Source of the DNA: Sphingobacteriales bacterium 46-32 | GTDB lineage: Bacteria > Bacteroidota > Bacteroidia > Chitinophagales > Chitinophagaceae | Assembly (NCBI GenBank): GCA_001898485.1 | Contig: MKTY01000010.1 | Span: forward strand, 62,001-126,000 | Direction of reading: 5' to 3' | DNA: 64,000 nt | Shown: positions 1-8,932 of the stretch, piece after piece | Layout: each line of letters begins with the position of its first letter | Numbering within the stretch: position 1 is the first letter of the stretch | Notes under the pieces: generated by a model | Told to the model about the DNA's origin: nothing | The model's database searches: none | Seen by the model: only the letters and a program-made list of their open reading frames with translations | Made by a program: the position numbers and the translations under genes

Positions 1-1265
1 TGCTCCCAGTTAAGGTCTTCAGAAAAAGTATTGACGGAGAGGTCCAGTTGGGGCCGGCTATTGCTGCTGCTCCGTACAATATCATATTCCCTGCGGTGAT
101 TGAATTGTCCGGCAAGCGACAGGTTAAATTTATGCGCACCTTTGAGCAGGACAGATTTTGACTTGACGAGTTGGTGGGTCACCTGTTGATAAGGCCGGCT
201 AATACGATAGGAGTCCTGGCCCGTAAAAACAGGATCTGGCCTGCTGGTATTGATGGCATTTTGCAGATCGGTGATATTGCCGATATGTGAACCGGTAAAT
301 ATGCCAAGGCTTGTCTCGAACCGGCTATAGAAGAGCTCCGTCCGGAACATTTTTTTCTGCCAGGCTGCTGTTGCTGAAAAATTTTTTTCTTCGGCGCCGG
401 TATTGTTGAGCCGGTAGTCGGGGGTGGCCGCGTTGGCCGCCTTTCTGAAAGTACCCTGCAACCGGTAAGTAAACGCAGGTATCTTTTTCAGGGTTTGCTC
501 CCAGATGCCTGAGAAGATCATTTGTCTGTTATTGGTAGCCCAGCCGGTATTGAACTCCGCATTATAGCCAGGTTCATTACGAAGTGAACGCGGCTCTACC
601 AGTATTACACCGGCTATGGCATCGGAGCCATATTTCAATTCGTCCACACCTTTTATTACCGCCAGCTTTTCAGCGATGAAGGGATCGATTTCCGGCGCAT
701 GTTCATTTCCCCATTGCTGCCCTTCCTGGCGTACGCCATTGTTGATAAGCAGTATCCGGCTGCTATGCAATCCGTGTATTACGGGTTTGGCAATGGTTGA
801 GCCCGTTTGCAGCATGGTCACGCCATTTATCCTGCTTAGTGCTTCGGCCAGCGAACTTCCTCGTGTTTGCTCCATTTGCTGCCCGCTCAGTTCTTTTTTG
901 AATCCGCTGTTTTCTCTTCCCTTCCGGCTTTCTACCACAACTGTGCCCAGTGTTTGCAGCGAGTGGGGCAGTCGCAGATCAATATGCTCATCACGATTGA
1001 GTTGTATGATTTTTATGACAGAATCGCAATTGACATGCGTAATGATAAGTGTATACCTGCCGGCACAAAGGGCTCCAAAGCGGAAATCGCCATTGCTGTC
1101 GGTTACGACCCTCGAATTGGTTTCGCGGATATAGACAGAGGCGGCGGCCAGTTTCTCTTTAAGGTCTGCATCCTCGATATGACCAGATAAAGAATAACGG
1201 CAGTTTTGTGCAAACAGTAAGGATGGCGCAACCAGTATGGTTGCCAGCAATAACAGATATTTCAC
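1..1265 (-). CDS. TonB-dependent receptor, N-terminal part (cut by window edge)
   Basis: Outer-membrane TonB-dependent receptor, read on the minus strand and running off the left edge, so only about 420 N-terminal residues are present. The frame begins with a GTG at 1265 that directly follows an in-frame TAA, so no earlier start exists. The first 20 residues are a signal peptide ending LLFAQ. A carboxypeptidase-like regulatory domain follows (SGHIEDADLKEKL to about residue 105), then a plug domain with the typical VVVESRKG, LAEALSRINGV and IKGVDELKYGSDAIAGVILVEP segments. It is the last visible gene of a minus-strand run with an RGPP-type small protein, a CobW GTPase and a second receptor. 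Metal-complex uptake is inferred from that company; the true substrate is unknown. Confidence 0.85.
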   Translation of the reverse strand, partial: MKYLLLLATILVAPSLLFAQNCRYSLSGHIEDADLKEKLAAASVYIRETNSRVVTDSNGDFRFGALCAGRYTLIITHVNCDSVIKIIQLNRDEHIDLRLPHSLQTLGTVVVESRKGRENSGFKKELSGQQMEQTRGSSLAEALSRINGVTMLQTGSTIAKPVIHGLHSSRILLINNGVRQEGQQWGNEHAPEIDPFIAEKLAVIKGVDELKYGSDAIAGVILVEPRSLRNEPGYNAEFNTGWATNNRQMIFSGIWEQTLKKIPAFTYRLQGTFRKAANAATPDYRLNNTGAEEKNFSATAAWQKKMFRTELFYSRFETSLGIFTGSHIGNITDLQNAINTSRPDPVFTGQDSYRISRPYQQVTHQLVKSKSVLLKGAHKFNLSLAGQFNHRREYDIVRSSSNSRPQLDLSVNTFSEDLNWE

Positions 1266-1327
1266 TTAGAAAAGAATTGAATAAACGCAACGACAAAAGC
1301 CGGCTGGCTTTTGCATATCACAACGGT

Positions 1328-1666
1328 TTATCCAATGGCAGGTGGCCCACGCAGGCAATGATAGAAAATGGGCACTGCAAAAACTGCACTCTTCGTAACC
1401 TGATAGTGCCTGCTATGTGCGGGCAGGGGGGCAGGGACTGTGATCTCATCTTCCTGCGTAAAGGGAGATGTAGCTACCTGCATGTTCCAGTCGCAATTAA
1501 AAACAGGCTTGTTAACCTGCTGGTCTTTGCCTGTATGCAACTGCGAAAAACTGTCTTTGTGATCGGCCAGCATATCATGCCAGTAGCGTTTGGGAGTAAT
1601 GCCTACCACAAACATCAGCAGCAGAAAACTGCCCAGTATAGCACGTATGGTTTGGTTTTTTCGCAA
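1328..1666 (-). CDS. Small exported protein with C-terminal RGPP motif
   Basis: Protein of 112 residues with one N-terminal hydrophobic segment (about residues 7-23), then a His/Asp-rich stretch (YWHDMLADHKD) and a C-terminus reading YHCLRGPPAIG. I know similar short proteins next to metal-related TonB receptors in Bacteroidota, and DUF2946-like proteins also end in RGPP-like motifs, but I cannot name a function. The only start that keeps the hydrophobic leader is a TTG at 1666. It lies 62 bases upstream of a TonB receptor on the same strand and downstream of a CobW gene. A second protein with the same terminal RGPP motif lies at 6334-6678. The His residues suggest a periplasmic or membrane metal-binding accessory for the receptor (inference). 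Confidence 0.6.
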   Translation of the reverse strand: MRKNQTIRAILGSFLLLMFVVGITPKRYWHDMLADHKDSFSQLHTGKDQQVNKPVFNCDWNMQVATSPFTQEDEITVPAPLPAHSRHYQVTKSAVFAVPIFYHCLRGPPAIG

Positions 1667-1675
1667 ATTGAAAAA

Positions 1676-1690
1676 TGCAACGTGGTCGCA
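1676..1690. promoter_or_regulatory. Candidate metal-regulator operator (TGCAA-N5-TCGCA)
   Basis: Imperfect inverted repeat TGCAA-CGTGG-TCGCA, extended by flanking AAA and TTT, placed 10 bases upstream of the TTG start of the RGPP gene at 1328-1666. It resembles the perfect repeat at 6706-6720 upstream of the other RGPP gene, with one half-site mismatch. The pairing with CobW and TonB receptor genes suggests a Fur/Zur-type site, which is inference. Confidence 0.4.
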
Positions 1691-1781
1691 ATTTAGGGGA
1701 TTTCTGTAAACCCGAAGAAAATTATTTTACGGATGGTTGATGCCGAACGATGAGTTTCCGGCTGTGTTGCCGGGTAGAACA

Positions 1782-2981
1782 TCATCCCGGAAAACGGTCT
1801 TTTACTGCCTTGCCTGCCATAAGTTCATCATATTCAGCTGCCGTGCAAAGGCATTCTTCCAGTTCGCGATAAATGGCACCTTTATCCATATTCTGGCCAA
1901 TAAGCACCAGTTCAATATGCCGGTCGCCATATTTTTTATCCCATTTCTTTTCGATTTCCTGTTGGTGATCTACAAAGGATGCATAGCGGATGCGTTCCTG
2001 GTAAGGCATGCTGCACCACCAGGTGCCGGCCTGTTCTGTCTGCAGGCTGCCTCCTGCCTGGCTCCAGTTGATGGCCTGCTCGGGCCTGCTGCCCAGCCAG
2101 AAAAGTCCTTTGCTGCGAATAATAGTATTGTGCCAGTCTTCATTCACATATTTCCACAACCGTTCTGGATGAAAAGGCCGGCGGGCGCGGAACACAAATG
2201 AGCTGATTCCGTATTCTTCCGTTTCGGGAGTATGTGTTTGGTGTTTTTCTTCGATCCAGGCAGGTTGATTGCTCATGCGGTCAAAATCGAAGAGCCCGGT
2301 ATGCAGTATTTCAGCAATATCTATTTGCCCCCTGCTTGCTTCAATGATTTTTGCAGTGGGATTGAGTTGATGCACCATCTGGCGGATAAGCCCGGTTTGA
2401 TGGGGAAGTACCAGATCGGTTTTGTTAAGTATAATCACATTGGCAAACTCAAGCTGATCGGTCAGCAGGTTTACAATACTGCGATGGTCTTGTGGCATAT
2501 CGGTGAGCCGGCGATCCTGCAGGGTTTGTACAGAGGCGTAATCGCGCATAAAGTTGAAACAATCTACTACCGTAACGAGGGTGTCGAGACGGGAGATGCG
2601 GCTAAGGTCAATTCCATTTTTTTCGTCACGATAACAAAACGTTTGTGCTACAGGCAGTGGTTCACTGATGCCTGTACTTTCAATAAGCAGGTAATCGAAT
2701 CTTTTTTCATTGGCCAGTCTTTCAACTTCCTGCAGCAGGTCTTCGCGCAGGGTACAGCAGATGCAGCCATTGCTCATTTCCACCAGTCGCTCTTCCGTTT
2801 TGCTCAGTACCTGCTGATCTTCCACCAGCCGCGCATCAATGTTTACTTCACTCATGTCATTGACAATAACGGCTACTTTTAATCCCTGTTTATTGTGGAG
2901 CACATGATTGAGCAGGGTGGTTTTGCCTGCACCCAGAAAACCGCTTAGTACGGTTACGGGCAATTTTTGTTGTTGATTCAT
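1782..2981 (-). CDS. CobW/ZNG1-type GTPase metallochaperone
   Basis: G3E-family P-loop GTPase of 399 residues, the usual length for the COG0523/ZNG1 branch, which delivers zinc or related metals to client enzymes using GTP. Visible motifs are Walker A (GFLGAGKTT) near residue 12, the CxCC metal motif (CICC) near residue 73, Walker B region [11 protein letters not shown], the guanine specificity motif NKTD, and a C-terminal CobW_C domain beginning at about residue 275 ([15 protein letters not shown]). An upstream extension of the open frame to 3191 lies inside the neighbouring receptor gene; the start at 2981 sits 40 bases after that receptor's stop and places the P-loop correctly. In many bacteria this branch is under Zur control, and the surrounding receptors and RGPP proteins fit a zinc-scarcity operon (inference). 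Confidence 0.9.
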   Translation of the reverse strand: MNQQQKLPVTVLSGFLGAGKTTLLNHVLHNKQGLKVAVIVNDMSEVNIDARLVEDQQVLSKTEERLVEMSNGCICCTLREDLLQEVERLANEKRFDYLLIESTGISEPLPVAQTFCYRDEKNGIDLSRISRLDTLVTVVDCFNFMRDYASVQTLQDRRLTDMPQDHRSIVNLLTDQLEFANVIILNKTDLVLPHQTGLIRQMVHQLNPTAKIIEASRGQIDIAEILHTGLFDFDRMSNQPAWIEEKHQTHTPETEEYGISSFVFRARRPFHPERLWKYVNEDWHNTIIRSKGLFWLGSRPEQAINWSQAGGSLQTEQAGTWWCSMPYQERIRYASFVDHQQEIEKKWDKKYGDRHIELVLIGQNMDKGAIYRELEECLCTAAEYDELMAGKAVKDRFPG

Positions 2982-3021
2982 ATTTGTATTATTTGAATAA
3001 AAAAGCCGTAGTGTAGCGTTA

Positions 3022-5427
3022 TTACAGCCTGTCCTGCTCTTCAATGCGGTTGGGTCTTCTGCCTGTATCTTTTCCTCCAAAGTGATACCGTACAGAAAGC
3101 GTGAGACGATGAGTATCACGTTTGTCGTAATAACGGTAGTCTGTCTCTGCGGCAAGTGATTTTCCTTTGAAGCGGTTGCTGTTAAATACATCGCTGCAGT
3201 TGATGACCAGGTCGAGCTGCCGGCGAAGAAAACTTCTTTTCAGCCCTAGGTCAGTGAATACCGTACCGTATCTTCGGTATACTCCCCACAATTCATTGCT
3301 GAACAGATAGGTGTTGAGATCGGCCTGTATTTGCCAGGGTAGTTTAAACTGCTGTAGTACGGTGAGTGTGGCGGCCCATTGCCGTAAAAACTGCTGCCCG
3401 CTTTTTTCCTGCACCGGGTAGCGGCTGTAATTTACCCCTGTGGTAAGTTGTACAGACCACTTAGCCGTAATGGTAACAGGAGCCGACAGTAATATGTCTG
3501 CACGATCCATGCCCGAAAGATTGGCAGTAAGACTACTGATTGCACCGGTGCTGCTGTCTCTGAGCAGCAGTTTGGTCATATAGTGATTGCGGCGTGTGTA
3601 GCTGGCTGTAAGGATATATCGTGAACGGAAAGAATTCGACGCTGAAATGATCCAGGCCATCTCGGGTATCAGGTGCGGATTGCCGGTATAATAAAACTGC
3701 GGATCGTTGTACCAGCGTACGGGATTGAGATCTGTATACGCTGGCCGGTTAATGCGCCGGCTGATCGAAATATTGAGTTTATTGCTGCTGTTTATCTGCT
3801 GGTCAATCGACAGATTGGGAAATACGCGCAGGTAGTTCCAGTCGTTTTTGGAACCGGTTTTGACAGTAAGGCCTGTAGCATCGGTATATTCCAGCCGCAG
3901 GCCGGCGGTAATGGCTGTTTTTTGCCAGTCACGCGACAGGGAGGTGTAAAACGCACTTACTTTTTCGGTGTATTTGAAGTGGTCAGACATACTCAGGGCT
4001 TCTCTGCGAATACCCTGTTTGACGGAGTCAAAATGATAGTTGTTGTCGTTTGAAACAAAAGCATATTTTAACCCTGCTTTCAGTGTAAAACGCCCCAGCA
4101 GTTTGTGCAGGTCGGCTTTGACAGTGCGGATGCGTATGAATCCTGGCTGATGCGACAATAATTGCTCGGTATCCCGGGCAGGCGACCCATCGGGTAGCAA
4201 ACTGGTGCTGGTCATCGTGCCATCGGAATAATTGCGGTAGTTGATGCCATGCGCATCAAAACTCAGTTTGTTTTTTGAAGAATCCCATTCATACTGATAG
4301 TGAAAATTGAGGGCATCGTAATAGTAGGGCTCATCAATAAGGGTAGATGTTTGCAGTGTTGATGGTGGCACACCGTTGGTATGGGTTTGTTGCAATGTGG
4401 AATACTTGTCTGCCAGAAAATCATCGAAATAACCGTGGTAGTGGATACCAAGTTGATGCTGTTTTGACGGTTGCCATTCCAGGCCAGCCCGGTAAGTATA
4501 ATACCGTATTTTATAAATGGTGCTGTTGTTGCGCCGCAATTGCATGCTGTCGTTGCTGCTGATGACACTGTTGCCGCTACGGCTTTTTGTGTAGGAATGC
4601 GGTGTATTATAATCAAACAGGCCGTATGCATTCCAGGATGCAGTGTTAAGGCCGGCGGATATAGTCTGATTGGTCATCCAGTATTTGCCTGTTGAAATAC
4701 TGCTCTTCAGGTCAATGGTATATCCTTTTTTTCGTTGCCGGTTGGTAACTATGTTAATGATTCCTCCATTACCGGCCGCATCATACTCAGCTGAAGGGGC
4801 AGTGATCAGTTCTATTTTGCTGATATTATCGCCGGCTATTCCCTGTAGCAGATTTGCCAGTTGTTTGCCGCTGAGATAACTCATTTTCCCATCGATCAGC
4901 ACATTGATGCCGGCATTTCCCCGAAGTATTATATTGTCGTCGGAGCCCACACTTATGCCAGGCATTTTTTTCAATAGTTCCCAGGCATTGCTACCGGCAC
5001 CAGTGCTGCTGGCCTGCACATTCATAACAATACGTCCCTGATCAATACGCATCAGCTGTTTGTTGTTATTGATGACAACTTCCTGTAAGGTCTGTTCGGC
5101 AGGGGTTAAAAAGATTGTGTACAAACTATTTTTTGCCTCATACAGGATGCTGTCGCTGCGCAGTGCAAATCCCACAGCTGTAGTATGCAGGATATAATTT
5201 CCCGGCGCAATGCCGGTAAAACAATAGCGGCCGAGGCTATCAGCACTGCTGTTTTGTATCTGGGTACCTGCAGGCACGGCTATCAGCGATAAGCTGGCGT
5301 AGGGTACCGGTCTGTTGCCGGCTGTAATGACCTGTCCGTAAATATTGCAGTCAATTTTAGTCTGACGGGCATACAACTGGCAGCTTATTGCATACAGCAG
5401 GAGCAGCCACATCATGCAAAGGCGCAT
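3022..5427 (-). CDS. TonB-dependent outer-membrane receptor (OMP_b-brl_3 type)
   Basis: An 801-residue outer-membrane beta-barrel receptor. A signal peptide (to about LYARQ) is followed by a carboxypeptidase-like regulatory domain ([17 protein letters not shown]), a plug domain ([21 protein letters not shown], then [20 protein letters not shown] and [22 protein letters not shown]) and a long barrel in which the [10 protein letters not shown] and GNPHLIPE blocks mark the outer-membrane beta-barrel 3 family. It sits between a lipoprotein gene (43 bases upstream) and the CobW gene (40 bases downstream), so it is probably cotranscribed with both. A metal chelate, perhaps zinc, is the inferred cargo; nothing in the sequence fixes the ligand. 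Confidence 0.85.
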   Translation of the reverse strand: MRLCMMWLLLLYAISCQLYARQTKIDCNIYGQVITAGNRPVPYASLSLIAVPAGTQIQNSSADSLGRYCFTGIAPGNYILHTTAVGFALRSDSILYEAKNSLYTIFLTPAEQTLQEVVINNNKQLMRIDQGRIVMNVQASSTGAGSNAWELLKKMPGISVGSDDNIILRGNAGINVLIDGKMSYLSGKQLANLLQGIAGDNISKIELITAPSAEYDAAGNGGIINIVTNRQRKKGYTIDLKSSISTGKYWMTNQTISAGLNTASWNAYGLFDYNTPHSYTKSRSGNSVISSNDSMQLRRNNSTIYKIRYYTYRAGLEWQPSKQHQLGIHYHGYFDDFLADKYSTLQQTHTNGVPPSTLQTSTLIDEPYYYDALNFHYQYEWDSSKNKLSFDAHGINYRNYSDGTMTSTSLLPDGSPARDTEQLLSHQPGFIRIRTVKADLHKLLGRFTLKAGLKYAFVSNDNNYHFDSVKQGIRREALSMSDHFKYTEKVSAFYTSLSRDWQKTAITAGLRLEYTDATGLTVKTGSKNDWNYLRVFPNLSIDQQINSSNKLNISISRRINRPAYTDLNPVRWYNDPQFYYTGNPHLIPEMAWIISASNSFRSRYILTASYTRRNHYMTKLLLRDSSTGAISSLTANLSGMDRADILLSAPVTITAKWSVQLTTGVNYSRYPVQEKSGQQFLRQWAATLTVLQQFKLPWQIQADLNTYLFSNELWGVYRRYGTVFTDLGLKRSFLRRQLDLVINCSDVFNSNRFKGKSLAAETDYRYYDKRDTHRLTLSVRYHFGGKDTGRRPNRIEEQDRL

Positions 5428-5469
5428 AAAGGGGGGATTTAGCTTTTCAAAAAAATAGGAAGCGGTGTC

Positions 5470-6246
5470 TTACCGGTTTTTAAACCAGTCTGCCCACAAC
5501 TTCCGGGCATGCAGGCCCTGTGGGCTGGTGTATTTTCCCCTCAGCTGCTGATAGGATTGTAAGGTATGCAGGGCTTTGTAATAAAGTGTTGAATCGGCAA
5601 CTCCCGGTGTGTATCCCTTTGGCATCGCATAGGTAAAATGTCCCTTTTCACCTGCCTGCACCGGTATCTGGAAAAAATCACGCTTTACAAATTCACCCGT
5701 CGAGTCCTGGGTCATACCAGCCTGTACAAAAAAATCTACCGCATAAGCGGGGTAACCAAACAGGTAGCCATAGCCACGCCAGCGGTCATACTTGTCGGCA
5801 TTTTCCACAATGGTGATTGTCTGCACCGCTGGCGTTTCGCTGGTAATGCCGAGTTTGGCAAAGAAAGCGGCATGTTCGTTTATCCGGCTGCGATAGCGAT
5901 GCAGATTGACCGCGTACAGCTCAACCAGCTTTTTATCCTCATACGCCTGCCGAAAAGGTACAGCTACCAGTTGTACCTGGCGGGTGCTTAATTCCTGGCA
6001 TAGCTGCTGGTAAAGAATGATCGTATCTGTTGAAACGGGAGTGCCAGGATTCATCTTAATGGTAAGTATGCTTCTGATAGGTTTCAGGGTGTCCAGCAGT
6101 GAGTACAGCGCTTCGTAGTCGAGCGCTTTTGTAAGCATAGAATCTGCCAGTGCGGTATGCATACGGGTATAATGACCTGCCTGCCGTGTGGCCATGCAGG
6201 AAAACAAAAACAAGACGGGTAAAAGGAAAAAGCCTTTTTTCATCAC
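5470..6246 (-). CDS. Lipoprotein of unknown function in the metal cluster
   Basis: 258-residue exported lipoprotein. The N-terminus MMKKGFFLLPVLFLFSC is a lipoprotein signal with Cys17 as the acylated residue. The rest is soluble, rich in Tyr and Arg, with no motif I recognise; the segment near residues 140-165 (NADKYDRWRGYGYLFGYPAYAVDFF) is the most distinctive. It lies 87 bases after the RGPP protein at 6334-6678 and 43 bases before the receptor at 3022-5427, all on the minus strand. A surface or periplasmic accessory of the receptor is plausible, but this rests only on position. Confidence 0.7.
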   Translation of the reverse strand: MMKKGFFLLPVLFLFSCMATRQAGHYTRMHTALADSMLTKALDYEALYSLLDTLKPIRSILTIKMNPGTPVSTDTIILYQQLCQELSTRQVQLVAVPFRQAYEDKKLVELYAVNLHRYRSRINEHAAFFAKLGITSETPAVQTITIVENADKYDRWRGYGYLFGYPAYAVDFFVQAGMTQDSTGEFVKRDFFQIPVQAGEKGHFTYAMPKGYTPGVADSTLYYKALHTLQSYQQLRGKYTSPQGLHARKLWADWFKNR

Positions 6247-6333
6247 AGTAAATGGAAGAATGAGAAAATGAGTCCCAGTGGAACCGATGTTTTACAAAGC
6301 CTGTAGACAGCAGCGTACAGGGCAGCAGGAGGG

Positions 6334-6678
6334 TCAGGCTGCGGGAGGTCCCCGGTGATCGAATGGAATGCGGGTAATGCTTTCAGCAATAAGAGGGCCG
6401 GATAATAAAAACAGGCAGCCTGGGGTAACCGGTCTTGCCGACAACCATTCATTTTCGGGCATTGCTTCGCGCAGGTATTCGAAGCTGCAGACAGCACAAC
6501 CGGCATTGAAAGAAGAAAACTCCGTCTTATCACGCTTGTCGGTCAGATTAACCGAGGTTACTGGGTTCTTCTTTACAGCATGCGTATGAAATACCCGCAA
6601 CACTTGCAGCGACAACAGGAGCAGTAGTAATAAAGCTGCTCCCCATTTTTGAAATGATATCCGGATATGCCGGGGCAT
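6334..6678 (-). CDS. Small exported protein with C-terminal RGPP motif, first gene of operon
   Basis: 114-residue protein starting at the ATG at 6678 (MPRHIRISF); a longer upstream frame exists but includes the promoter region and would bury the signal segment. A strongly hydrophobic stretch (residues 11-25) is followed by HTHAVKKNP, a CAVC pair and a C-terminus FDHRGPPAA. The terminal motif matches that of the 1328-1666 protein, and size and architecture agree, so I treat them as paralogues or functional analogues. As the first gene of the minus-strand run, with a perfect inverted repeat just upstream, it is probably metal regulated. The His and Cys pairs suggest metal binding (inference). 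Confidence 0.6.
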   Translation of the reverse strand: MPRHIRISFQKWGAALLLLLLLSLQVLRVFHTHAVKKNPVTSVNLTDKRDKTEFSSFNAGCAVCSFEYLREAMPENEWLSARPVTPGCLFLLSGPLIAESITRIPFDHRGPPAA

Positions 6679-6705
6679 GGGCAAATATAGGGGGATTTTA
6701 ATAAA

Positions 6706-6720
6706 TGCAATAATGTTGCA
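6706..6720. promoter_or_regulatory. Candidate metal-regulator operator (perfect TGCAA-N5-TTGCA)
   Basis: Perfect inverted repeat TGCAA-TAATG-TTGCA located 28 bases upstream of the start of the minus-strand operon and about 100 bases upstream of the divergent gene at 6822. The surrounding bases are AT-rich. The same half-site recurs at 1676-1690 before the second RGPP gene. A Fur-family repressor, possibly Zur, is the obvious candidate binder; the regulator itself is not in the window. Confidence 0.5.
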
Positions 6721-6821
6721 AAAAATAAATCCAGTTTGGGTTTTAATCCGGCTAAAATGGATAGGAATTATTCGCTGTTGAATGTTTGACCGGTTATATT
6801 TAATGGTTAAAAAAGTATCGC

Positions 6822-7358
6822 ATGAAGCGTGTCTTTCTGTTTTTTTCCGGGTTGTTTTTTGTATCGGCAGCAATTGCTCAGGGCGTCAGCAACCATGAAG
6901 TAGCTGCATTTCCCGTTTTGCACAGACATTACTACTCGATTAATTATCCTGCATCCTGGCTCGTAGATTCAAGCGGATTTCTGGGAGGAGATGTTTTTAT
7001 AAAATCTCCCAAACAGGATAGTCTGGACAGGTTCAGTGAAAATGTAAACGTATTTGTACAGGATCTGAAAGGCAAGGGATATGATCTGTTGCGAATGGGC
7101 AAGGAGAGTGAGGAGCAGATCAGGAACATGGTCAATGATGCTGTGATTGTAGAGAGCCGTCTTGATACGGCAGCATCAACACCCTGTTACCGGCTTTCTT
7201 TCAAAGGACTGCAGGGTAAGTTTTCGTTACTCACCATCCAGCGTTATTATTTAAAAGAAGATATCGGTATTGCTGTCACGTTTACGATGGAGGCTACAAA
7301 GGAAGAGCAGTTTGAAAATCTTTCAACCAGCATTCTTGATTCTTTTAAATGGCAATAA
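6822..7358 (+). CDS. Exported PsbP-like (DUF1795-type) protein
   Basis: 178 residues with a clear signal peptide (MKRVFLFFSGLFFVSAAIAQ). The mature part has the PsbP-like fold signature: an early YYSINYPASWLVD strand, a DVFIKSP strand, long FSENVNVFVQDL, and a closing ILDSFKW helix typical of DUF1795/PsbP_2 proteins. These are small periplasmic or surface proteins of unclear function in bacteria. It is transcribed away from the metal operon, and its stop overlaps the beginning of the open frame of the next gene, an M23 peptidase, so the two may be cotranscribed. Confidence 0.7.
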   Translation: MKRVFLFFSGLFFVSAAIAQGVSNHEVAAFPVLHRHYYSINYPASWLVDSSGFLGGDVFIKSPKQDSLDRFSENVNVFVQDLKGKGYDLLRMGKESEEQIRNMVNDAVIVESRLDTAASTPCYRLSFKGLQGKFSLLTIQRYYLKEDIGIAVTFTMEATKEEQFENLSTSILDSFKWQ

Positions 7359-7387
7359 GAACTTTGCCAGGTAGTCAACATCACCGC

Positions 7388-7996
7388 ATGCAATACAGAC
7401 AATCGAAGAAATTCATTAAAATAATAAAGTGGTTTACCGGGTTACTGGTATTGTTACTCATCAGCTTGTTTGTTTTACTTTATTATGAAACAGCAGTAAC
7501 CGACAAAGCAGATAGTTATGTATATGCTCTTCCTTATGCAACCGGCACCAGCCACCAGGTAGTACAGGGTTATGGAGGACTCTTTTCTCACAGACATATA
7601 GCAGCGCTCGATTTTGAAATGCCGGAAGGAACACCTGTGTATGCTGCCAGAGGAGGGACAATATACAGCTACAGAGACAATAGTGATGAGGGTGGGTTGA
7701 CTGGTAGTTATAAGAATAAGGCCAATTACATCATCATCCGGCATGATGATGGCAGCTTTGGCTGCTACTGGCATCTGCAAAAGAATGGCGTGCTGGTACG
7801 AAAAGGGCGGGTGGATAAGGGGCAGCGGATAGGTTTTAGCGGAGCCACTGGTCAGGTGGTGAGACCGCATCTGCATTTTTCCGTAAAGACAAAACTTACC
7901 TACGATAAGGATTCTTTTGTACAAACAAAATTCAATACAACAAAAGGAATATGTATCTTGAAAAACCGCAGCAGTTATGAACGGCCGGCGGATTAA
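7388..7996 (+). CDS. M23-family metallopeptidase, membrane anchored
   Basis: About 202 residues from the ATG at 7388 (MQYRQSKKF); an earlier in-frame ATG at 7349 overlaps the preceding gene. One transmembrane or signal-anchor segment (roughly residues 13-34) precedes a periplasmic LytM/M23 domain. The zinc ligands are visible: HIAALDF gives the HxxxxD pair and RPHLHFSV the HxH motif, with the GYGGLFSHRH lead-in. Members usually cut peptide cross-links of peptidoglycan or other glycine-rich peptides. The tight spacing to the upstream PsbP-like gene suggests cotranscription. Confidence 0.85.
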   Translation: MQYRQSKKFIKIIKWFTGLLVLLLISLFVLLYYETAVTDKADSYVYALPYATGTSHQVVQGYGGLFSHRHIAALDFEMPEGTPVYAARGGTIYSYRDNSDEGGLTGSYKNKANYIIIRHDDGSFGCYWHLQKNGVLVRKGRVDKGQRIGFSGATGQVVRPHLHFSVKTKLTYDKDSFVQTKFNTTKGICILKNRSSYERPAD

Positions 7997-8011
7997 TTTT
8001 TAAAAAAACGT

Positions 8012-8401
8012 ATGATATTTCGGATAGCAAGACATACCAACGATCTGCAACGGATCATTCAATTCTATACGGAAATACTGCAACTGAAAGTACTCGGCGG
8101 CTTCAATGCACATGAGGGGTATGACGGTGTGTTTCTGGGACAGGAGGGACAATCCTGGCACCTGGAGTTTACCAGCTCTGCCGAAAAAGCCGATCACCGG
8201 TTTGATGAAGACGATCTGCTCGTTTTTTATCCCACTACGCAACAGGAATTTGAGCAAATCCTTAATAGTGTAATCGCAAACCAGGTGGAAGTAGTAAAGC
8301 CCAAAAATCCCTACTGGATCAGCAATGGTGTGTTGATAAAGGACCCGGATGGGCATGGGGTGGTGATAAGTGGGCTTCGAATCGGAGAACATGGATTATA
8401 A
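8012..8401 (+). CDS. VOC (glyoxalase/bleomycin-resistance fold) protein
   Basis: 129-residue single-domain vicinal-oxygen-chelate protein. The N-terminal RHTNDLQRIIQFYTEIL helix, the central strand WHLEFT, and the C-terminal KDPDGHGVVIS strand are the standard VOC landmarks. His7 and Glu52 (in LEFT) match usual metal ligand positions. Close homologues are annotated simply as VOC family proteins; substrate unknown. It begins 16 bases after the M23 gene stop and is followed by decayed DNA. Confidence 0.8.
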   Translation: MIFRIARHTNDLQRIIQFYTEILQLKVLGGFNAHEGYDGVFLGQEGQSWHLEFTSSAEKADHRFDEDDLLVFYPTTQQEFEQILNSVIANQVEVVKPKNPYWISNGVLIKDPDGHGVVISGLRIGEHGL

Positions 8402-8403
8402 TT

Positions 8404-8620
8404 ATGGAAGAGTCCCGTACATATCTCTGCAACAAATGCTGAAGATAACATGAAGGCTGGCCTGCCCTTGCTTATACCGCCCCGGTATTTTATGACAACC
8501 TTAGTGAAGAAGAAAGGCAGGAAATAGGAGAGCTTGATAATGATTTTTGTATGATCCGGCATGAAGATCAAACAGGCAGCTTTGGGAGAAGGATAATTTA
8601 TGCTTTCAGAAACATTGTAG
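8404..8620 (+). pseudogene. Decayed DUF2199-domain gene
   Basis: From the ATG at 8404 the frame reads YLCNKC, then a TGA at 8440 and TAA at 8446, then HEGWPALAYTAPVFYDNLSEEE and ELDNDFCMIRHEDQTGSFG. This follows the DUF2199 pattern: a CxxCG pair, H-E-G-x-P, YDxLSxEE and DxCxI. The TGA sits where the conserved Gly of CxxCG belongs. Two nonsense codons, plus loss of homology after about 8595, show a dead gene. The function of DUF2199 proteins is unknown to me. Confidence 0.65.
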
Positions 8621-8622
8621 GC

Positions 8623-8638
8623 CCGCGATGCATCGCGG
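8623..8638. repeat. Perfect 16-base palindrome between two pseudogenes
   Basis: CCGCGATG directly followed by its complement CATCGCGG, with no loop. It lies between the DUF2199 remnant and the DUF4272 remnant, close to the point where both lose homology, so it may mark the junction of a deletion or a small lost element. Confidence 0.5.
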
Positions 8639-8650
8639 ACCCGCGACTTA

Positions 8651-8932
8651 AGTCAGCAGTTCAGCGACCAAGGCAAAACTCCGATTAGAAGGAATATTCT
8701 GGATCGGGCTGACCTGATTCTACGATTTGACGGGGCATGCGTGGATGCATGCGTAAATGATAAACCGGCGTCTGGAAAAATGCATACGGGTATTGTTTAC
8801 GAAAGGCATTATTCACTGAACTGGCTTACACATTATCTCGATCTGTACTGGGATGATGTTACGACTGATACCTGGTATTATATCACTATTTTAAATTGCA
8901 ATACATATGAGTCCTGGCTTCTCCGGAAATAA
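8651..8932 (+). pseudogene. C-terminal remnant of a DUF4272 gene
   Basis: The frame reads RNILDRADLILRFDGACVDA, then VYERHYSLNWLTHYL and YWDDVTTDT. This is the C-terminal signature of DUF4272 proteins: a bipartite RADLIYR-HWAxVDAR helix followed by ERHxALNWL and WDxVxTDT. The N-terminal two thirds of the domain are missing and there is no start codon in a sensible place. The tail runs into the next gene, whose start at 8907 overlaps it in another frame. With the neighbouring DUF2199 fragment it shows local gene decay. Confidence 0.6.

Noticed and set aside
8440-8448. TGA in the DUF2199 remnant as a selenocysteine codon
   Set aside because: A TAA follows two codons later and the TGA replaces a conserved Gly, so nonsense mutation is the simpler reading.
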